Assembly: GCF_038967635.1 (NCBI RefSeq) | Contig: NZ_CP152413.1 | Coordinates: 1,302,001 to 1,366,000 of the forward strand | DNA from: Bradyrhizobium sp. B124 | GTDB taxonomy: Bacteria > Pseudomonadota > Alphaproteobacteria > Rhizobiales > Xanthobacteraceae | Length of the DNA: 64,000 nucleotides | Reading direction: 5' to 3' | Shown: positions 53,959 through 63,232 of the stretch, piece after piece | Position numbering within the stretch: position 1 is the stretch's first letter | Layout: each line of letters opens with the position of its first letter | Position numbers and translations under genes: made by a program | The notes under the pieces: generated by a model | The model's database searches: none | Told to the model about the DNA's origin: nothing | The model's input: only the letters and a program-made list of their open reading frames with translations

Positions 53959-54423
53959 TCATCCGCCGGCCCTGCGCGCCCAGAGATAGCGCACGTCCGG
54001 CTCCCTCTCCTCGTTGCGGCTGCCGTCGGTTTCCTCGACCGCGGCAAAACCGCGCGCCTCGTAGAAGCGGCGCGCCCGCGCATTGCGCTGGAAGGTCCAG
54101 AGTTGCAACTGGCCCGCGCCCTGCTGCGCGATCTCGAGCAGCGCGCCGCCGATGCCGCGGCCCTGCGCGGCCGGCAGCACATAGAGCTGCTCGATCCAGT
54201 CGTCGTGGAATGCGATGACGGCGCTCATCGCCTCGCCGTCGAACGCGCCCCACAGCGTGCAGGTCGCAAACATTCGCTCGCGATAGAACCAGCGATCTTC
54301 ATCCGGCGTGTGCAGGCCCGCGAGCCACGGCAACGCTTCGTCGAACGCCGCGCGGTGCACGCGTGCGGCGGCGTCCATGTCGGCAAGCTGGAGCCGCCTA
54401 ATACTCAATCCCGAACTCGTCAT
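53959..54423 (-). CDS. GNAT-family N-acetyltransferase
   Basis: A 154-residue GNAT protein. The acetyl-CoA loop is QGRGIGGALLEIAQ preceded by IEQLYVLPAA (motif A). Motif B is RARRFYEARGFAAVEETDGS. It transfers an acetyl group to an amine of unknown identity. The start overlaps the end of the NAD(P)HX repair gene by 26 bp, so it is probably translated from the same message. Confidence 0.82.
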   Translation of the reverse strand: MTSSGLSIRRLQLADMDAAARVHRAAFDEALPWLAGLHTPDEDRWFYRERMFATCTLWGAFDGEAMSAVIAFHDDWIEQLYVLPAAQGRGIGGALLEIAQQGAGQLQLWTFQRNARARRFYEARGFAAVEETDGSRNEEREPDVRYLWARRAGG

Positions 54424-55897
54424 AGAGCCGGCGGAACACGGAAGGCAGCACTTCGGTGAGATCCTCCGCGATCAGGCCGGGCCCCGCCTCGCTGGCGCCT
54501 TCGCCGTGCAGCCACACACCGATGCTGGCCGCCTCGAATGCCGCGACGCCCTGCGCTAGGAAGCCGGCGATGATGCCGGCCAGCACGTCGCCGGCGCCGG
54601 CGGTGGCAAGCCAAGGCGGCGCGTTGGCGGCGATGGTGGCGCGGCCGTCGGGAGATGCGATCACCGTGTCTGCGCCCTTCAGCAGCACCACCGCGCCGGA
54701 ACGCTCGGCCGCCGCGCGGACGCGCTCGAGCTTCGAGCGGCCGGGATGCTTGTTGGAGATGTCGCTGAACAGCCGCGGAAACTCGCCCTCATGCGGGGTG
54801 AGCACCACCCCAAGACCGTCGGAGGCCCTGATCGCCTCGAACAGCCGGTCCGGCGAACCTGCAAAGCTGGTCAGCGCGTCGGCGTCGAGCACCAGATGCC
54901 GCTGCGCCGACAGCGCGGTGTGAACGAAGTCGCGGGTGCGCGCGCTGACGCCCGCACCAGGGCCGATCACGCAGGCATTGAGGCGCTTGTCGTCGAGCAG
55001 TTCGGCGAACTGGATCGGATTGTCGACCGCGCGCACCATCACCGCGGTCAGCGCCGCCGCGTTGACAGCGAGCGCATCGCGCGGCGAGGCCAGAGTGACG
55101 AGGCCGGCGCCGGCGCGCAGCGCCGCGCGCGCGGCGAGCCGCGCCGCCCCGGTCGAGGCGATATCACCCGAGACCACGACGGCATGGCCCCTTGCGTATT
55201 TGTGGCCGTCGATCCGCGGCACCGGGAACGACCAGCGCCAGACCTGCGGCAGATTCTCCGCAGTCAGCGGCTTGATCTCATCGAGCACCTGCGCCGCGAT
55301 GCCGATATCGGCGACGCGCACCCGGCCGCAATACATCCGGCCCGGCAGCAACAGGTGCGCAGGCTTCTTGCGGAAGAAGGTGACGGTCTCGGTCGCCTGC
55401 ACGGCCGCGCCCATGACGGCGCCCGACGTGCCGTTGATACCGCTCGGCAGGTCGACCGCCAGCACCGGCGTACCGTTGGCGTTGATGGCCGCGATCATCT
55501 CCAGCGGGTCGCCCTTGACCGGGCGATTGAGCCCGGCGCCGAACAGCGCGTCGATGATCAGCGCCGGCTTGCCGAGCGCCTGCGGGTTGAACGGCAGCAC
55601 CGGATACTTCCAGCCCTTCGCCGCCAGCGCCGCGTCGCCGTGCAGGCTGTCGCGCTCGCAGAGCAGGATCACCGACACGTCGCGGCCGCGCGCGGCGAGC
55701 TCGGCGGCGGCGACAAAGCCGTCGCCTCCATTGTTGCCGCGGCCGGCGACCACGACGATCGGCCCTTCCTCGACCAGCTCCATCGCGGCTTCAGCGACGG
55801 CTTGGCCGGCGCTCATCATCAGCGCGAAGCCCGGCGTGCCGGCTGCGATGGTCAGCCGGTCGGCGCGCTCCATCTCGGTGGTGGTCAGAACGTCCAT
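54398..55897 (-). CDS. nnr: bifunctional NAD(P)H-hydrate epimerase/ADP-dependent dehydratase
   Basis: A 499-residue fusion. The N-terminal YjeF epimerase domain (about 1-215) has GRGNNGGDGFVAA and DALFGAGLNRPV. The C-terminal ribokinase-like dehydratase (about 225-495) has VVSGDIASTGAARLAARAAL, VLTPHEGEFPRLF, LLKGADTVIASPDG and the ATP-site GAGDVLAGIIAGFLAQG. Together they repair damaged NADHX/NADPHX. Length is usual. Divergent from glnB, with a 354-bp intergenic region, as in related genomes. Confidence 0.92.
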   Translation of the reverse strand: MDVLTTTEMERADRLTIAAGTPGFALMMSAGQAVAEAAMELVEEGPIVVVAGRGNNGGDGFVAAAELAARGRDVSVILLCERDSLHGDAALAAKGWKYPVLPFNPQALGKPALIIDALFGAGLNRPVKGDPLEMIAAINANGTPVLAVDLPSGINGTSGAVMGAAVQATETVTFFRKKPAHLLLPGRMYCGRVRVADIGIAAQVLDEIKPLTAENLPQVWRWSFPVPRIDGHKYARGHAVVVSGDIASTGAARLAARAALRAGAGLVTLASPRDALAVNAAALTAVMVRAVDNPIQFAELLDDKRLNACVIGPGAGVSARTRDFVHTALSAQRHLVLDADALTSFAGSPDRLFEAIRASDGLGVVLTPHEGEFPRLFSDISNKHPGRSKLERVRAAAERSGAVVLLKGADTVIASPDGRATIAANAPPWLATAGAGDVLAGIIAGFLAQGVAAFEAASIGVWLHGEGASEAGPGLIAEDLTEVLPSVFRRLYDEFGIEY

Positions 55898-56092
55898 GCC
55901 GAATCCTCAATCGCTTCGCCTTTTCGAGAGGCAATTCCTGTGACGTTCGCGGGGTTTCTACTGGCCGACTGCATACGGATTGATCTATTTGCCTATTTGT
56001 TGGGCTTGGATATCATAGCCCATGTGGTTCGATATCAGCCGACTGCCTGTTAAAAGGCTGATAACATTCCAAAATCGGGGACCTTAACAACT

Positions 56093-56109
56093 TGGCATAG
56101 ACCCTGCTT
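56093..56109 (+). promoter_or_regulatory. sigma-54 promoter of glnB
   Basis: TTGGCAT-AGACC-CTGCTTT: GG (56094) and GC (56106) are separated by 10 bases as needed for the -24/-12 elements, with consensus TGGCA and TGCT. It lies about 145 bp before the GTG of glnB. RpoN/NtrC control of glnB is established in Bradyrhizobium. The rest of the 55898-56251 gap shows no gene. Confidence 0.65.
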
Positions 56110-56182
56110 TTGAGGAAGCCGCGCACAATGCCGCTCGATGCGACCATTGCGCGTGTTTCCGGCCACCCGCCGGAAGGCTTAA

Positions 56183-56590
<408 letters not shown>

Positions 56591-56631
56591 GCCCGGTGCT
56601 ATCCGGATTTTCTGACGGCAAAAGAGAAAAA

Positions 56632-56649
56632 AGGCTGCTTCGGCAGCCT
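56632..56649 (+). terminator. hairpin between glnB and glnA
   Basis: AGGCTGC, loop TTCG, GCAGCCT with only CATTT after it. Probably a partial terminator or attenuator that lets some glnB message run into glnA. Confidence 0.55.
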
Positions 56650-56741
56650 CATTTCGTTTCAGCAGTCACACGAACTCGCCAAAAGCGGGAATAACGTCCC
56701 TCTCCGCTGGAAACCGACCCGCACATCCATAAGGGGTATTC

Positions 56742-58151
56742 ATGAAGACCGCCAAAGACGTCCTGAAATCGATCAAGGACAACGACGTCAAATACGTCGA
56801 CCTGCGCTTCACCGATCCGCGCGGCAAGTGGCAGCACGTCACCTTCGACGTCAGCATGATCGACGATGACATCTTCGCCGAGGGAACGATGTTCGACGGA
56901 TCGTCGATCGCGGGCTGGAAGGCGATCAATGAATCCGACATGTGCCTGATGCCGGACCCGGTCACCGCGACGATCGACCCGTTCTTCGCCGAGACCACCA
57001 TGGTCATCACCTGCGACGTGCTCGAGCCGACCACCGGCGAGCCCTACAACCGCGACCCCCGCGGCATCGCCAAGAAGGCCGAGGCCATGGTGAAGTCGAT
57101 GGGCGTGGGCGACACCGTGTTCGTCGGCCCCGAGGCCGAGTTCTTCGTGTTCGACGACGTCCGCTATTCGGCCGACCCCTACAACACCGGCTTCCGCCTC
57201 GATTCCTCCGAGCTGCCGATCAACTCGGCGACCGAGTATGAAGGCGGCAACCTCGGCCACCGCATCCGCACCAAGGCCGGCTACTTCCCGGTGCCGCCGC
57301 AGGACTCGGTGCAGGACATGCGCTCCGAGATGCTTGGCGCGATGGCCAAGATGGGCGTCAAGGTCGAGAAGCACCACCATGAAGTGGCGTCCGCCCAGCA
57401 CGAGCTCGGCATGAAGTTCGACACGCTGACCCTGATGGCCGACCATATGCAGATCTACAAGTACTGCATCCACCAGGTCGCACACATCTACGGCAAGACC
57501 GCCACCTTCATGCCGAAGCCGGTCTATGGCGACAACGGCTCGGGCATGCACGTGCACCAGTCAATCTGGAAGGACGGCAAGCCGACCTTCGCCGGCAACA
57601 AGTATGCCGATTTGTCGGAAACCTGCCTGCACTACATCGGCGGCATCATCAAGCACGCCAAGGCGATCAACGCCTTCACCAACCCGTCGACCAACTCCTA
57701 CAAGCGTCTGGTCCCGGGCTATGAGGCGCCGGTGCTGCTCGCCTACTCCGCGCGCAACCGTTCGGCGTCCTGCCGCATCCCCTATACGGCGAACCCGAAG
57801 GCCAAGCGCGTCGAGGTGCGTTTCCCCGATCCGATGGCCAATCCCTATCTCGGCTTCGCCGCGATGCTGATGGCCGGCCTCGACGGCATCAAGAACAAGA
57901 TCGATCCGGGTCCGGCGATGGACAAGGACCTGTACGATCTGCCGAAGGAAGAGCTGAAGCAGATCCCGACCGTGTGCGGCTCGCTGCGCGAGGCGCTCGA
58001 GTGCCTCGACAAGGATCGTGCATTCCTCAAGAACGGCAGCGTGTTCGACGACGACTTTATCGACGCCTATATCGAGCTGAAGATGACCGAGGTCGCCCGT
58101 TTCGAAATGACCCCGCACCCGGTCGAGTTCGAGATGTACTACTCGCTGTAA
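56742..58151 (+). CDS. glnA: glutamine synthetase, type I
   Basis: A 469-residue GSI. Visible are [10 protein letters not shown] near residue 55, the metal site [33 protein letters not shown] and the adenylylation site [10 protein letters not shown] (Tyr near 397), which allows control by GlnE. It makes glutamine from glutamate, ammonia and ATP, and with glnB forms the ammonium-assimilation pair. The beta-type length and site show the bacterial GSI-beta class. It ends at a strong terminator. Confidence 0.97.
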   Translation: MKTAKDVLKSIKDNDVKYVDLRFTDPRGKWQHVTFDVSMIDDDIFAEGTMFDGSSIAGWKAINESDMCLMPDPVTATIDPFFAETTMVITCDVLEPTTGEPYNRDPRGIAKKAEAMVKSMGVGDTVFVGPEAEFFVFDDVRYSADPYNTGFRLDSSELPINSATEYEGGNLGHRIRTKAGYFPVPPQDSVQDMRSEMLGAMAKMGVKVEKHHHEVASAQHELGMKFDTLTLMADHMQIYKYCIHQVAHIYGKTATFMPKPVYGDNGSGMHVHQSIWKDGKPTFAGNKYADLSETCLHYIGGIIKHAKAINAFTNPSTNSYKRLVPGYEAPVLLAYSARNRSASCRIPYTANPKAKRVEVRFPDPMANPYLGFAAMLMAGLDGIKNKIDPGPAMDKDLYDLPKEELKQIPTVCGSLREALECLDKDRAFLKNGSVFDDDFIDAYIELKMTEVARFEMTPHPVEFEMYYSL

Positions 58152-58177
58152 GCTCTACGGCCACTCACGAATGCGAA

Positions 58178-58206
58178 AGGCGCTTCCATCGGAAGCGCCT
58201 TTTTGT
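58178..58206 (+). terminator. glnA terminator
   Basis: AGGCGCTTCC, loop ATC, GGAAGCGCCT, then TTTTTG. An almost identical hairpin is at 58868-58894. Confidence 0.88.
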
Positions 58207-58236
58207 TTTTGGGTGATGTAGCCACGAGGCGCGATC

Positions 58237-58322
58237 CGTAGGATGGGTGGAGCGCAGCGATACCCATCGTCGCGGACCTCGGCGAAAAGCGATGGGTTTC
58301 GCTGCGCTCTACCCATCCTACG
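58237..58322. repeat. 84-86 bp palindromic repeat, copy 1
   Basis: Begins CGTAGGATGGGTGGAGCGCA and ends with the near reverse complement, ACCCATCCTACG; can fold end to end. Same family as 58912-58995, 61821-61896 (altered) and 62161-62244. Confidence 0.85.
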
Positions 58323-58388
58323 CGCTGAAGGAATCAAGCACGGACTCTGATAGCATCCCTGCGAAGCCATAATCCACGGTATCCGTCC

Positions 58389-58836
58389 ATGACCGAAGCC
58401 ATCGTCCGATCTGCGGCAGAACACGAACTGCCCGAGCTGTTGAAGCTTTACCGACCTTCATCCGCTCGATCCTGAGCTGGAGACGGCCGCTGCCGAGCGT
58501 GTCTCGTCGACGTTGCTTGCATCCAGCTTCATGACCGTGATCGTGGCGCAAGCGGCAGAACAGCTTGTCTCCTCGTGCACCCTCGCGATCGTGCCCAACC
58601 TGTCGCGAGGCGGCAGATCGTATGGCGTGATCGAGAACGTCGTCACTCACGCCGACTACCGTCGGCTGGGGCTCGGCCGACGGGTTCTTGCGCACGCGCT
58701 CGATGTTGCCTGGCAGGCCGACTGCTACAAGGTCTCATTGGCGACGGGATCGAAGCGGGAGACAACCCTCCGCTTCTATGAGGAAGCGGGATTTCAGCGG
58801 GGCGGCAAGACCTACTTCGAAGTACGTCGTCCTTAG
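58389..58836 (+). pseudogene. GNAT acetyltransferase, frameshifted
   Basis: From ATG 58389 the frame reads TEAIVRSAAEHELPELLKLYRP and then hits a stop. In the other frame the protein continues HPLDPELETAAAERVSSTLL into the long GNAT part (VIENVVTHADYRRLGLGRRVL..., FYEEAGFQRGGKTYFEV) up to 58836. Two bases lost in the CGA-CCTTCAT segment near 58456 explain it. The remaining motif A and B are intact, so decay is recent or a sequencing error. A shorter product from ATG 58513 lacks the first strands. Confidence 0.7.
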
Positions 58837-58867
58837 CCTCCGACATGAACAGATCATGACGCGTGCA

Positions 58868-58894
58868 AAAGGCGCTTCCACCGGAAGCGCCTTT
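58868..58894 (+). terminator. terminator after the GNAT pseudogene
   Basis: AAAGGCGCTTCC, loop ACC, GGAAGCGCCTTT, then CGTTTTT. Nearly the same as the glnA terminator. Confidence 0.75.
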
Positions 58895-58911
58895 CGTTTT
58901 TGAGCGATCTT

Positions 58912-58995
58912 GTAGGATGGGTAGAGCGCAGCGAAACCCATCATCTCGAAGCTTGCACCGGCGCGATGGGTTTCGCTGCGCTCTACCCATCCTAC
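58912..58995. repeat. 84-bp palindromic repeat, copy 2
   Basis: GTAGGATGGGTAGAGCGCAG at one end and CTGCGCTCTACCCATCCTAC at the other: 20-bp perfect inverted ends, extendable by GAAACCCATC/GATGGGTTTC. Confidence 0.88.
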
Positions 58996-59004
58996 CGACT
59001 GCGG

Positions 59005-59268
59005 CTAGGCTTTCGCCTTCGCGACCCGCCGCCCGCCGGCATCGAGCGCCCCGAAATTGCCCGCGATCATGTCGGGCGTCGGGATCATGCCGCCGAGCGA
59101 CCAGCTCGCCGGCTCGCCCTCCTCGATCTTGACCCAGACGTTGCGGCGGAAGTCGGGGTTACCCTGCCCCTCGACCTCGACCATGAGATCGGTAACGCGC
59201 TGCAGCAGCGTCTGCTTCTGCGCGACATCGAAGATGCCGCGGACGGTGGAAATGGTGACGTAAGGCAT
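59005..59268 (-). CDS. 4-oxalocrotonate tautomerase-family protein
   Basis: An 87-residue protein starting MPYVTIS, where the exposed Pro after Met is the catalytic base of tautomerases. The helix QKQTLLQRVTDLMVEVEG and strand RNVWVKIEEGEPASWSLGG (with an Arg and Trp usual for the active site) fit the family. GGAGAGA precedes the ATG at 59268; the longer frame upstream is antisense to the regulator gene. Substrate unknown. Confidence 0.82.
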   Translation of the reverse strand: MPYVTISTVRGIFDVAQKQTLLQRVTDLMVEVEGQGNPDFRRNVWVKIEEGEPASWSLGGMIPTPDMIAGNFGALDAGGRRVAKAKA

Positions 59269-59419
59269 GGTCTCTCTCCATTGCTGAGTTGTGACAACGC
59301 AACGAAGATGGACCGGCGCGGTGCAATCAGGCAGTGGCCGATCGGACAGAGATCGGGCAATATCTGCCATGGCCTGCCTGCGCCGATCGGGTAGGATGGC
59401 GACAAATTCCGGAGGTCCC

Positions 59420-60397
59420 ATGAAGCTTGCGATCCTCGCGCTGGAAGGCTGCATGCAATCGGCGGTCGCCGGCATCGCCGACATCCTCACGCTCGGCAAC
59501 CATGTGATGCAGCTGCGCGGCGGCAAGGCGCGCTTCACCTGGCAGACGCTCTCGCTCGACGGCAAGGCGGTGCGCGCCGGCGGCGGCAAGTTGCTCGCCG
59601 TCGACGGCGCGGTCAGCAAGCGGACGGCATTTGACGCGATCATCGTGCCGGGCAGCTTGGTCGACCATCTGACCGCCGAGCGCCTGCAACCGCAATATGA
59701 CCGGGCCGGCGCCTGGCTGCGCCAGCAACATGCCAGCGGCCGCCTGATCGGCGCGTTCTGCAGCGGCGTGCTGCTGCTCGCCAATGCCGGCCTGCTCGAC
59801 GGCCGCCGCGCCACCATCACCTGGTGGCTGCAGAGCGAGCTCCGCCGCCGCCATCCCAGGATCGATCTCGCGAGCGACGCCGTGCTCACCCAGGCCGACC
59901 GCCTGGTCTGCGCCGCCGGCCCGATGTCGTGGGTCGATCTATTGCTGCGGCTGATCGAGCTCGTCGAAGGCTCGGAGGTCGCAAAGGTCTGCGCCGACTA
60001 TGCGGTGATCGACACCGCGCAACGCACGCAGGCGATCTTCATGCCGCTTGGCTACATGCTCGCCCAGGATCCGCTGCTGATGAAGGCGGACATGCTGGTG
60101 CGCCGCACCGGCAAGGCGCCGATCACGGTGCGCAGCCTCGCGCAGGCGCTGGGCCTCAGCGAACGCACGCTGAACCGCCGCTTCCGCGAACTGACCCATG
60201 AGCCGCCGCAGGCCTTCATCATGCGCCGCCGGGTCGAGCACGCCCGCACACTGCTGGAGACCACGGCGCAGCCGATCAAGGCGATCGCCCGCGCCACCGG
60301 CTATGAGGACGAGAGCAGCTTTCGAAAAGCCTTCCGCAAGCTGACGCTGACATCGCCGCAGGCCTACCGCGCGCAGCGAGCGATGCGAGCTGCGTAG
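59420..60397 (+). CDS. GlxA-type AraC-family regulator
   Basis: A 325-residue protein. The N-terminal DJ-1/PfpI-like domain (about 1-190) contains IVPGSLVDHL and GAFCSGVLLLANAGLLDGRRATITWW with Cys at the nucleophile-elbow position. The C-terminal AraC reader has LGLSERTLNRRFRELTHEPPQAFI and IARATGYEDESSFRKAFRKLTLTSPQAYR. The ligand is unknown. GGAGG sits 4 bases before the ATG. The tautomerase gene is divergent, 151 bp away. Its last ~245 bp are duplicated at 61899-62142. Confidence 0.88.
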   Translation: MKLAILALEGCMQSAVAGIADILTLGNHVMQLRGGKARFTWQTLSLDGKAVRAGGGKLLAVDGAVSKRTAFDAIIVPGSLVDHLTAERLQPQYDRAGAWLRQQHASGRLIGAFCSGVLLLANAGLLDGRRATITWWLQSELRRRHPRIDLASDAVLTQADRLVCAAGPMSWVDLLLRLIELVEGSEVAKVCADYAVIDTAQRTQAIFMPLGYMLAQDPLLMKADMLVRRTGKAPITVRSLAQALGLSERTLNRRFRELTHEPPQAFIMRRRVEHARTLLETTAQPIKAIARATGYEDESSFRKAFRKLTLTSPQAYRAQRAMRAA

Positions 60398-60583
60398 TTG
60401 CAAGCCGCCCGAAAGACTACGGTCAGCAATACTGACGAACCCACTGACGTGACGCGAGCCGACACGCAAAGCGGGATGTTCGGAATCGACAATTTGTGGA
60501 GTCGGGTGTTCACTTCCGCCAAGGACTCAACAGCAGTCCCCGGTAATACAAGCACATTCATTTTTTTCATGGGGAGAAACGAG

Positions 60584-61813
60584 ATGTCTTTCGTCACGCG
60601 ACGAATGGCGGCGCTTTCGACCGCCATCATGATCCTCGCTGTCGGTGCAGGCAGCGCATTTGCCCAGAAGAAATACGACACCGGCGCAAGCGATACTGAA
60701 ATCAAGATCGGCAACATCATGCCCTACAGCGGGCCGGCATCCGCCTATGGCACCAGCGGACGGGCCCAGGCGGCCTATTTCCGCAAGATCAACGCCGAGG
60801 GTGGCATCAATGGCCGAAAGATCACCTTCATCTCCTATGACGACGGCTACAGTCCGCCGAAGACGGTCGAGCAGGCGCGCAAGCTGGTCGAAGGCGACGA
60901 GGTCTTGCTGATCTTCGCCGCTCTCGGCACGGCCTCCAATGGCGCGATCCAGAAATACATGAACACGAAGAAGGTACCGCAGCTGTTCATCCAGACCGGT
61001 GCGACCAAGTGGAATGATCCGCAGAACTTTCCGTGGACCATGGGCTGGCAGCCCAGCTACCAGAGCGAGGGACGGATCTATGCCAAGCACATCCTGAAGG
61101 AAAAGCCTCGCGGCAGGATCGCCGTCCTCTACCAGAACGACGATTACGGAAAAGACTACCTGAAGGGCCTGAAGGACGGCCTCGGCGACAAGGCGGCGTC
61201 GATGATCGTGATCGAGGATGCGTATGAGGTGGCCGAGCCGACGATCGACACGCACATCGTCAAGATGAAGTCGATGAACGCCGATGTATTCGTCAACATT
61301 GCCACACCGAAATTCGCAGCGCAGGCCATCAAGAAGGCGGCCGAGATCGGCTGGAAGCCGTTGCATATCCTCAACTCGGTCGGCTCCTCGCTCGGCGCCG
61401 TGATCCAGCCCGCGGGCATCGAGAACGCACAAGGTATCATTTCGGTTGCCTACCTGATGGATCCGCTCGATCCGCAATGGAAGGACGACCCCGGCATGAA
61501 GGCATTCGACGAATATCTCTCCAGATATTTCCCCGATGGCAATCGAGCCGATGGCCTGGTGATGACTGGCTACAACGTCGCCCAGACGCTGGTTCAGGTG
61601 CTAAAGCAGTGCGGCGACGATCTCACGCGCGCCAACGTGATGAAGCAGGCTGCCAACCTGAAGGACTTCAGGACCACCAACCTGTTGCCGGGCATCAGCA
61701 TGAACACCAGTGCGATCGACTTTGCTCCGATCAAGCAGATGCAGCTCAGACGATTCAAGGGCGACAGATGGGAGCTGTTCGGGCCCATGCTCAGCGCAGA
61801 AGTGGGAGGTTAA
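60584..61813 (+). CDS. branched-chain-amino-acid-type ABC transporter binding protein
   Basis: A 409-residue periplasmic protein with signal peptide (MAALSTAIMILAVGAGSAFAQ). The mature part has the Peripla_BP_6 pattern: EIKIGNIMPYSGPASAYGTSGRAQAAYF, INAEGGINGRKITFISYDDGYSPPKTVEQ, then VLYQNDDYGKDYLKGLKDGL. Such proteins bind amino acids or aromatic acids. No permease or ATPase genes are beside it, so it is an orphan that must use a transporter elsewhere. GGGGAGAA before the ATG. It lies between the regulator gene and a copy of the regulator's end. Confidence 0.88.
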   Translation: MSFVTRRMAALSTAIMILAVGAGSAFAQKKYDTGASDTEIKIGNIMPYSGPASAYGTSGRAQAAYFRKINAEGGINGRKITFISYDDGYSPPKTVEQARKLVEGDEVLLIFAALGTASNGAIQKYMNTKKVPQLFIQTGATKWNDPQNFPWTMGWQPSYQSEGRIYAKHILKEKPRGRIAVLYQNDDYGKDYLKGLKDGLGDKAASMIVIEDAYEVAEPTIDTHIVKMKSMNADVFVNIATPKFAAQAIKKAAEIGWKPLHILNSVGSSLGAVIQPAGIENAQGIISVAYLMDPLDPQWKDDPGMKAFDEYLSRYFPDGNRADGLVMTGYNVAQTLVQVLKQCGDDLTRANVMKQAANLKDFRTTNLLPGISMNTSAIDFAPIKQMQLRRFKGDRWELFGPMLSAEVGG

Positions 61814-61820
61814 CGCGATC

Positions 61821-61896
61821 CGTAGGATGGGTGGAGCGACTTGTCCGCCGTAGCTCGAAAAGCGAAGGCGGAAGTGATACCCATCATCTCACGCCT
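61821..61896. repeat. palindromic repeat, copy 3 (altered)
   Basis: Starts CGTAGGATGGGTGGAGCG like copy 1. Its middle is another palindrome (ACTTGTCCGCC ... AGGCGGAAGT), and it ends ATACCCATCATC without the closing arm. The regulator fragment begins right after it. Confidence 0.7.
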
Positions 61897-61898
61897 TG

Positions 61899-62142
61899 CC
61901 TCAGCGAACGCACGCTGAATCGCCGCTTTCGCGAACTGACCCACGAGCCGCCGCAGGCCTTCATCACGCGCCGCCGCGTCGAGCACGCGCGCACGCTGCT
62001 GGAGACGACGGCGCAACCGATCAAGGCCATCGCCCGCGCCACCGGCTACGAGGATGAGAGCAGCTTTAGCAAGGCCTTCCGCAAGCTGACGCTGCTGTCA
62101 CCGCAGGCCTACCGCGCACAGCGCGCGATGCGCGCGGCCTGA
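61899..62142 (+). pseudogene. duplicated C-terminal fragment of the GlxA-type regulator
   Basis: The 244 bp are collinear with 60154-60397: LSERTLNRRFRELTHEPPQAFITRRRVEHA and on to RAQRAMRAA, with only a few changes (Ile/Thr, Arg/Ser, Thr/Leu). It has the DNA-binding helices only, no start codon and no ribosome site. It is a remnant of a partial duplication, with the binding-protein gene between the two copies. It is probably not expressed. Confidence 0.85.
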
Positions 62143-62160
62143 GCCCGTAGAATGAGAGCT

Positions 62161-62244
62161 GTAAGATGGGTAGAGCGCAGCGAAACCCATCATCGCACAC
62201 CTTGCACTGGCGCGATGGGTTTCGCTGCGCTCTACCCATCCTAC
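62161..62244. repeat. 84-bp palindromic repeat, copy 4
   Basis: GTAAGATGGGTAGAGCGCAG...CTGCGCTCTACCCATCCTAC; very like copy 2, differing mainly in the loop. Confidence 0.88.
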
Positions 62245-62278
62245 GGGCTGCGGTTGCCCGGCTTACCCACCTCCGCGT

Positions 62279-63175
62279 TCAGGACAGGAGCGGCAGCGCG
62301 CCCCTCAGGACATCCTCACCCCATTCCTGCACGAAGTGTCCGGCTGCGGTGAGCGTGACCGGCTCGGGGCAATTGCGGACGGTTTGCCGCATCTCCGCCA
62401 TGACGGCCGGCCCGAGCACCGGGTCGGTCATGCCGATCACCATCGCGGTCTTGCCGGAGTATTCGCTTCGCCACCATTCGCGCGCCTTGCGTGACAGGGC
62501 CGCGCCGCCGGCATTGGGCTGGTCCGGCACAAGATTTGGGAATCTGCGCACACCGGACTTGTAGCTGGCATCAGGGAAAGGTGCGTCATAGGCCGCAGCC
62601 TCCGCGGGTGAGAGCTGCGGGCAGGCCCGCGCCATCAGTTTACCGACCGCCATGTCGGGATATGCGTTGCTCCACGCGCGCCAATCCATGAAGCCCTTCG
62701 TCAGCGGGCGGTCCCCGGTCGCGAGCATGGTATTCATGACCAGCAGCGCTTCGAAGCGATTGGCCATCTCCATCGGGATGGTCAGACCGAGCAACCCGCC
62801 CCAGTCCTGGCAAACCAGCGTCATGCGACCGAGCTCTAGCGCACGGATCAGGGCGATCAGGCTCTCGCGATGGAAGTCAAAGGTGTAGACGGACTCCTCG
62901 ACAGGCTTGTCGGAGCGACCGAACCCGAACATATCAGGCGCGATCACCCGATAGCCGGAGGCGACGAGGCCGGGAATCATCTTGCGGTAAAGGTAGCTCC
63001 AGGTCGGCTGGCCATGAAGGCACAGCGCAACACGGGCATTGCCCCTTCCCTCGTCGAGATAGTGCATGCGCAAACCGGAATAGCCGGGAAGATCGTCACG
63101 ATAGTTGGGCGCGAACGCATAGCCGGGAAGGCCATCAAAGCATACATCCGCGGTCCGCAAAGCCCCGATCGCCAT
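62279..63175 (-). CDS. haloalkane dehalogenase, DhlA-like (HLD-I)
   Basis: A 298-residue alpha/beta hydrolase. Nucleophile Asp124 with halide-holding Trp125 in VCQDWGGLLGL have the same numbers as in Xanthobacter DhlA. The oxyanion side has CLHGQPTWSYLYRKM, the acid loop is GMTDPVLGP and the catalytic His is in AAGHFVQEWGED. It hydrolyses carbon-halogen bonds in short haloalkanes. Compared with DhlA it lacks the ~16-residue insertion in the cap, so it is closer to broad HLD-I members. Cytoplasmic. Dehalogenase activity is likely but the natural substrate is unknown. Confidence 0.82.
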   Translation of the reverse strand: MAIGALRTADVCFDGLPGYAFAPNYRDDLPGYSGLRMHYLDEGRGNARVALCLHGQPTWSYLYRKMIPGLVASGYRVIAPDMFGFGRSDKPVEESVYTFDFHRESLIALIRALELGRMTLVCQDWGGLLGLTIPMEMANRFEALLVMNTMLATGDRPLTKGFMDWRAWSNAYPDMAVGKLMARACPQLSPAEAAAYDAPFPDASYKSGVRRFPNLVPDQPNAGGAALSRKAREWWRSEYSGKTAMVIGMTDPVLGPAVMAEMRQTVRNCPEPVTLTAAGHFVQEWGEDVLRGALPLLS

Positions 63176-63232
63176 TGTCCGATGCTCCTCGTTGTTGACG
63201 TCGCTCGCAGGATGGGGGGCGAGGACTGGCCG

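Noticed and set aside
61477..62142. Open frame joining the binding-protein region to the regulator fragment
   Set aside because: Its first half is an out-of-frame reading of the binding-protein gene; only the last part, the duplicated fragment, has meaning.
58237..62244. Insertion sequence ends
   Set aside because: The repeats carry no transposase and are short complete palindromes without target duplications; they fit dispersed palindromic elements.
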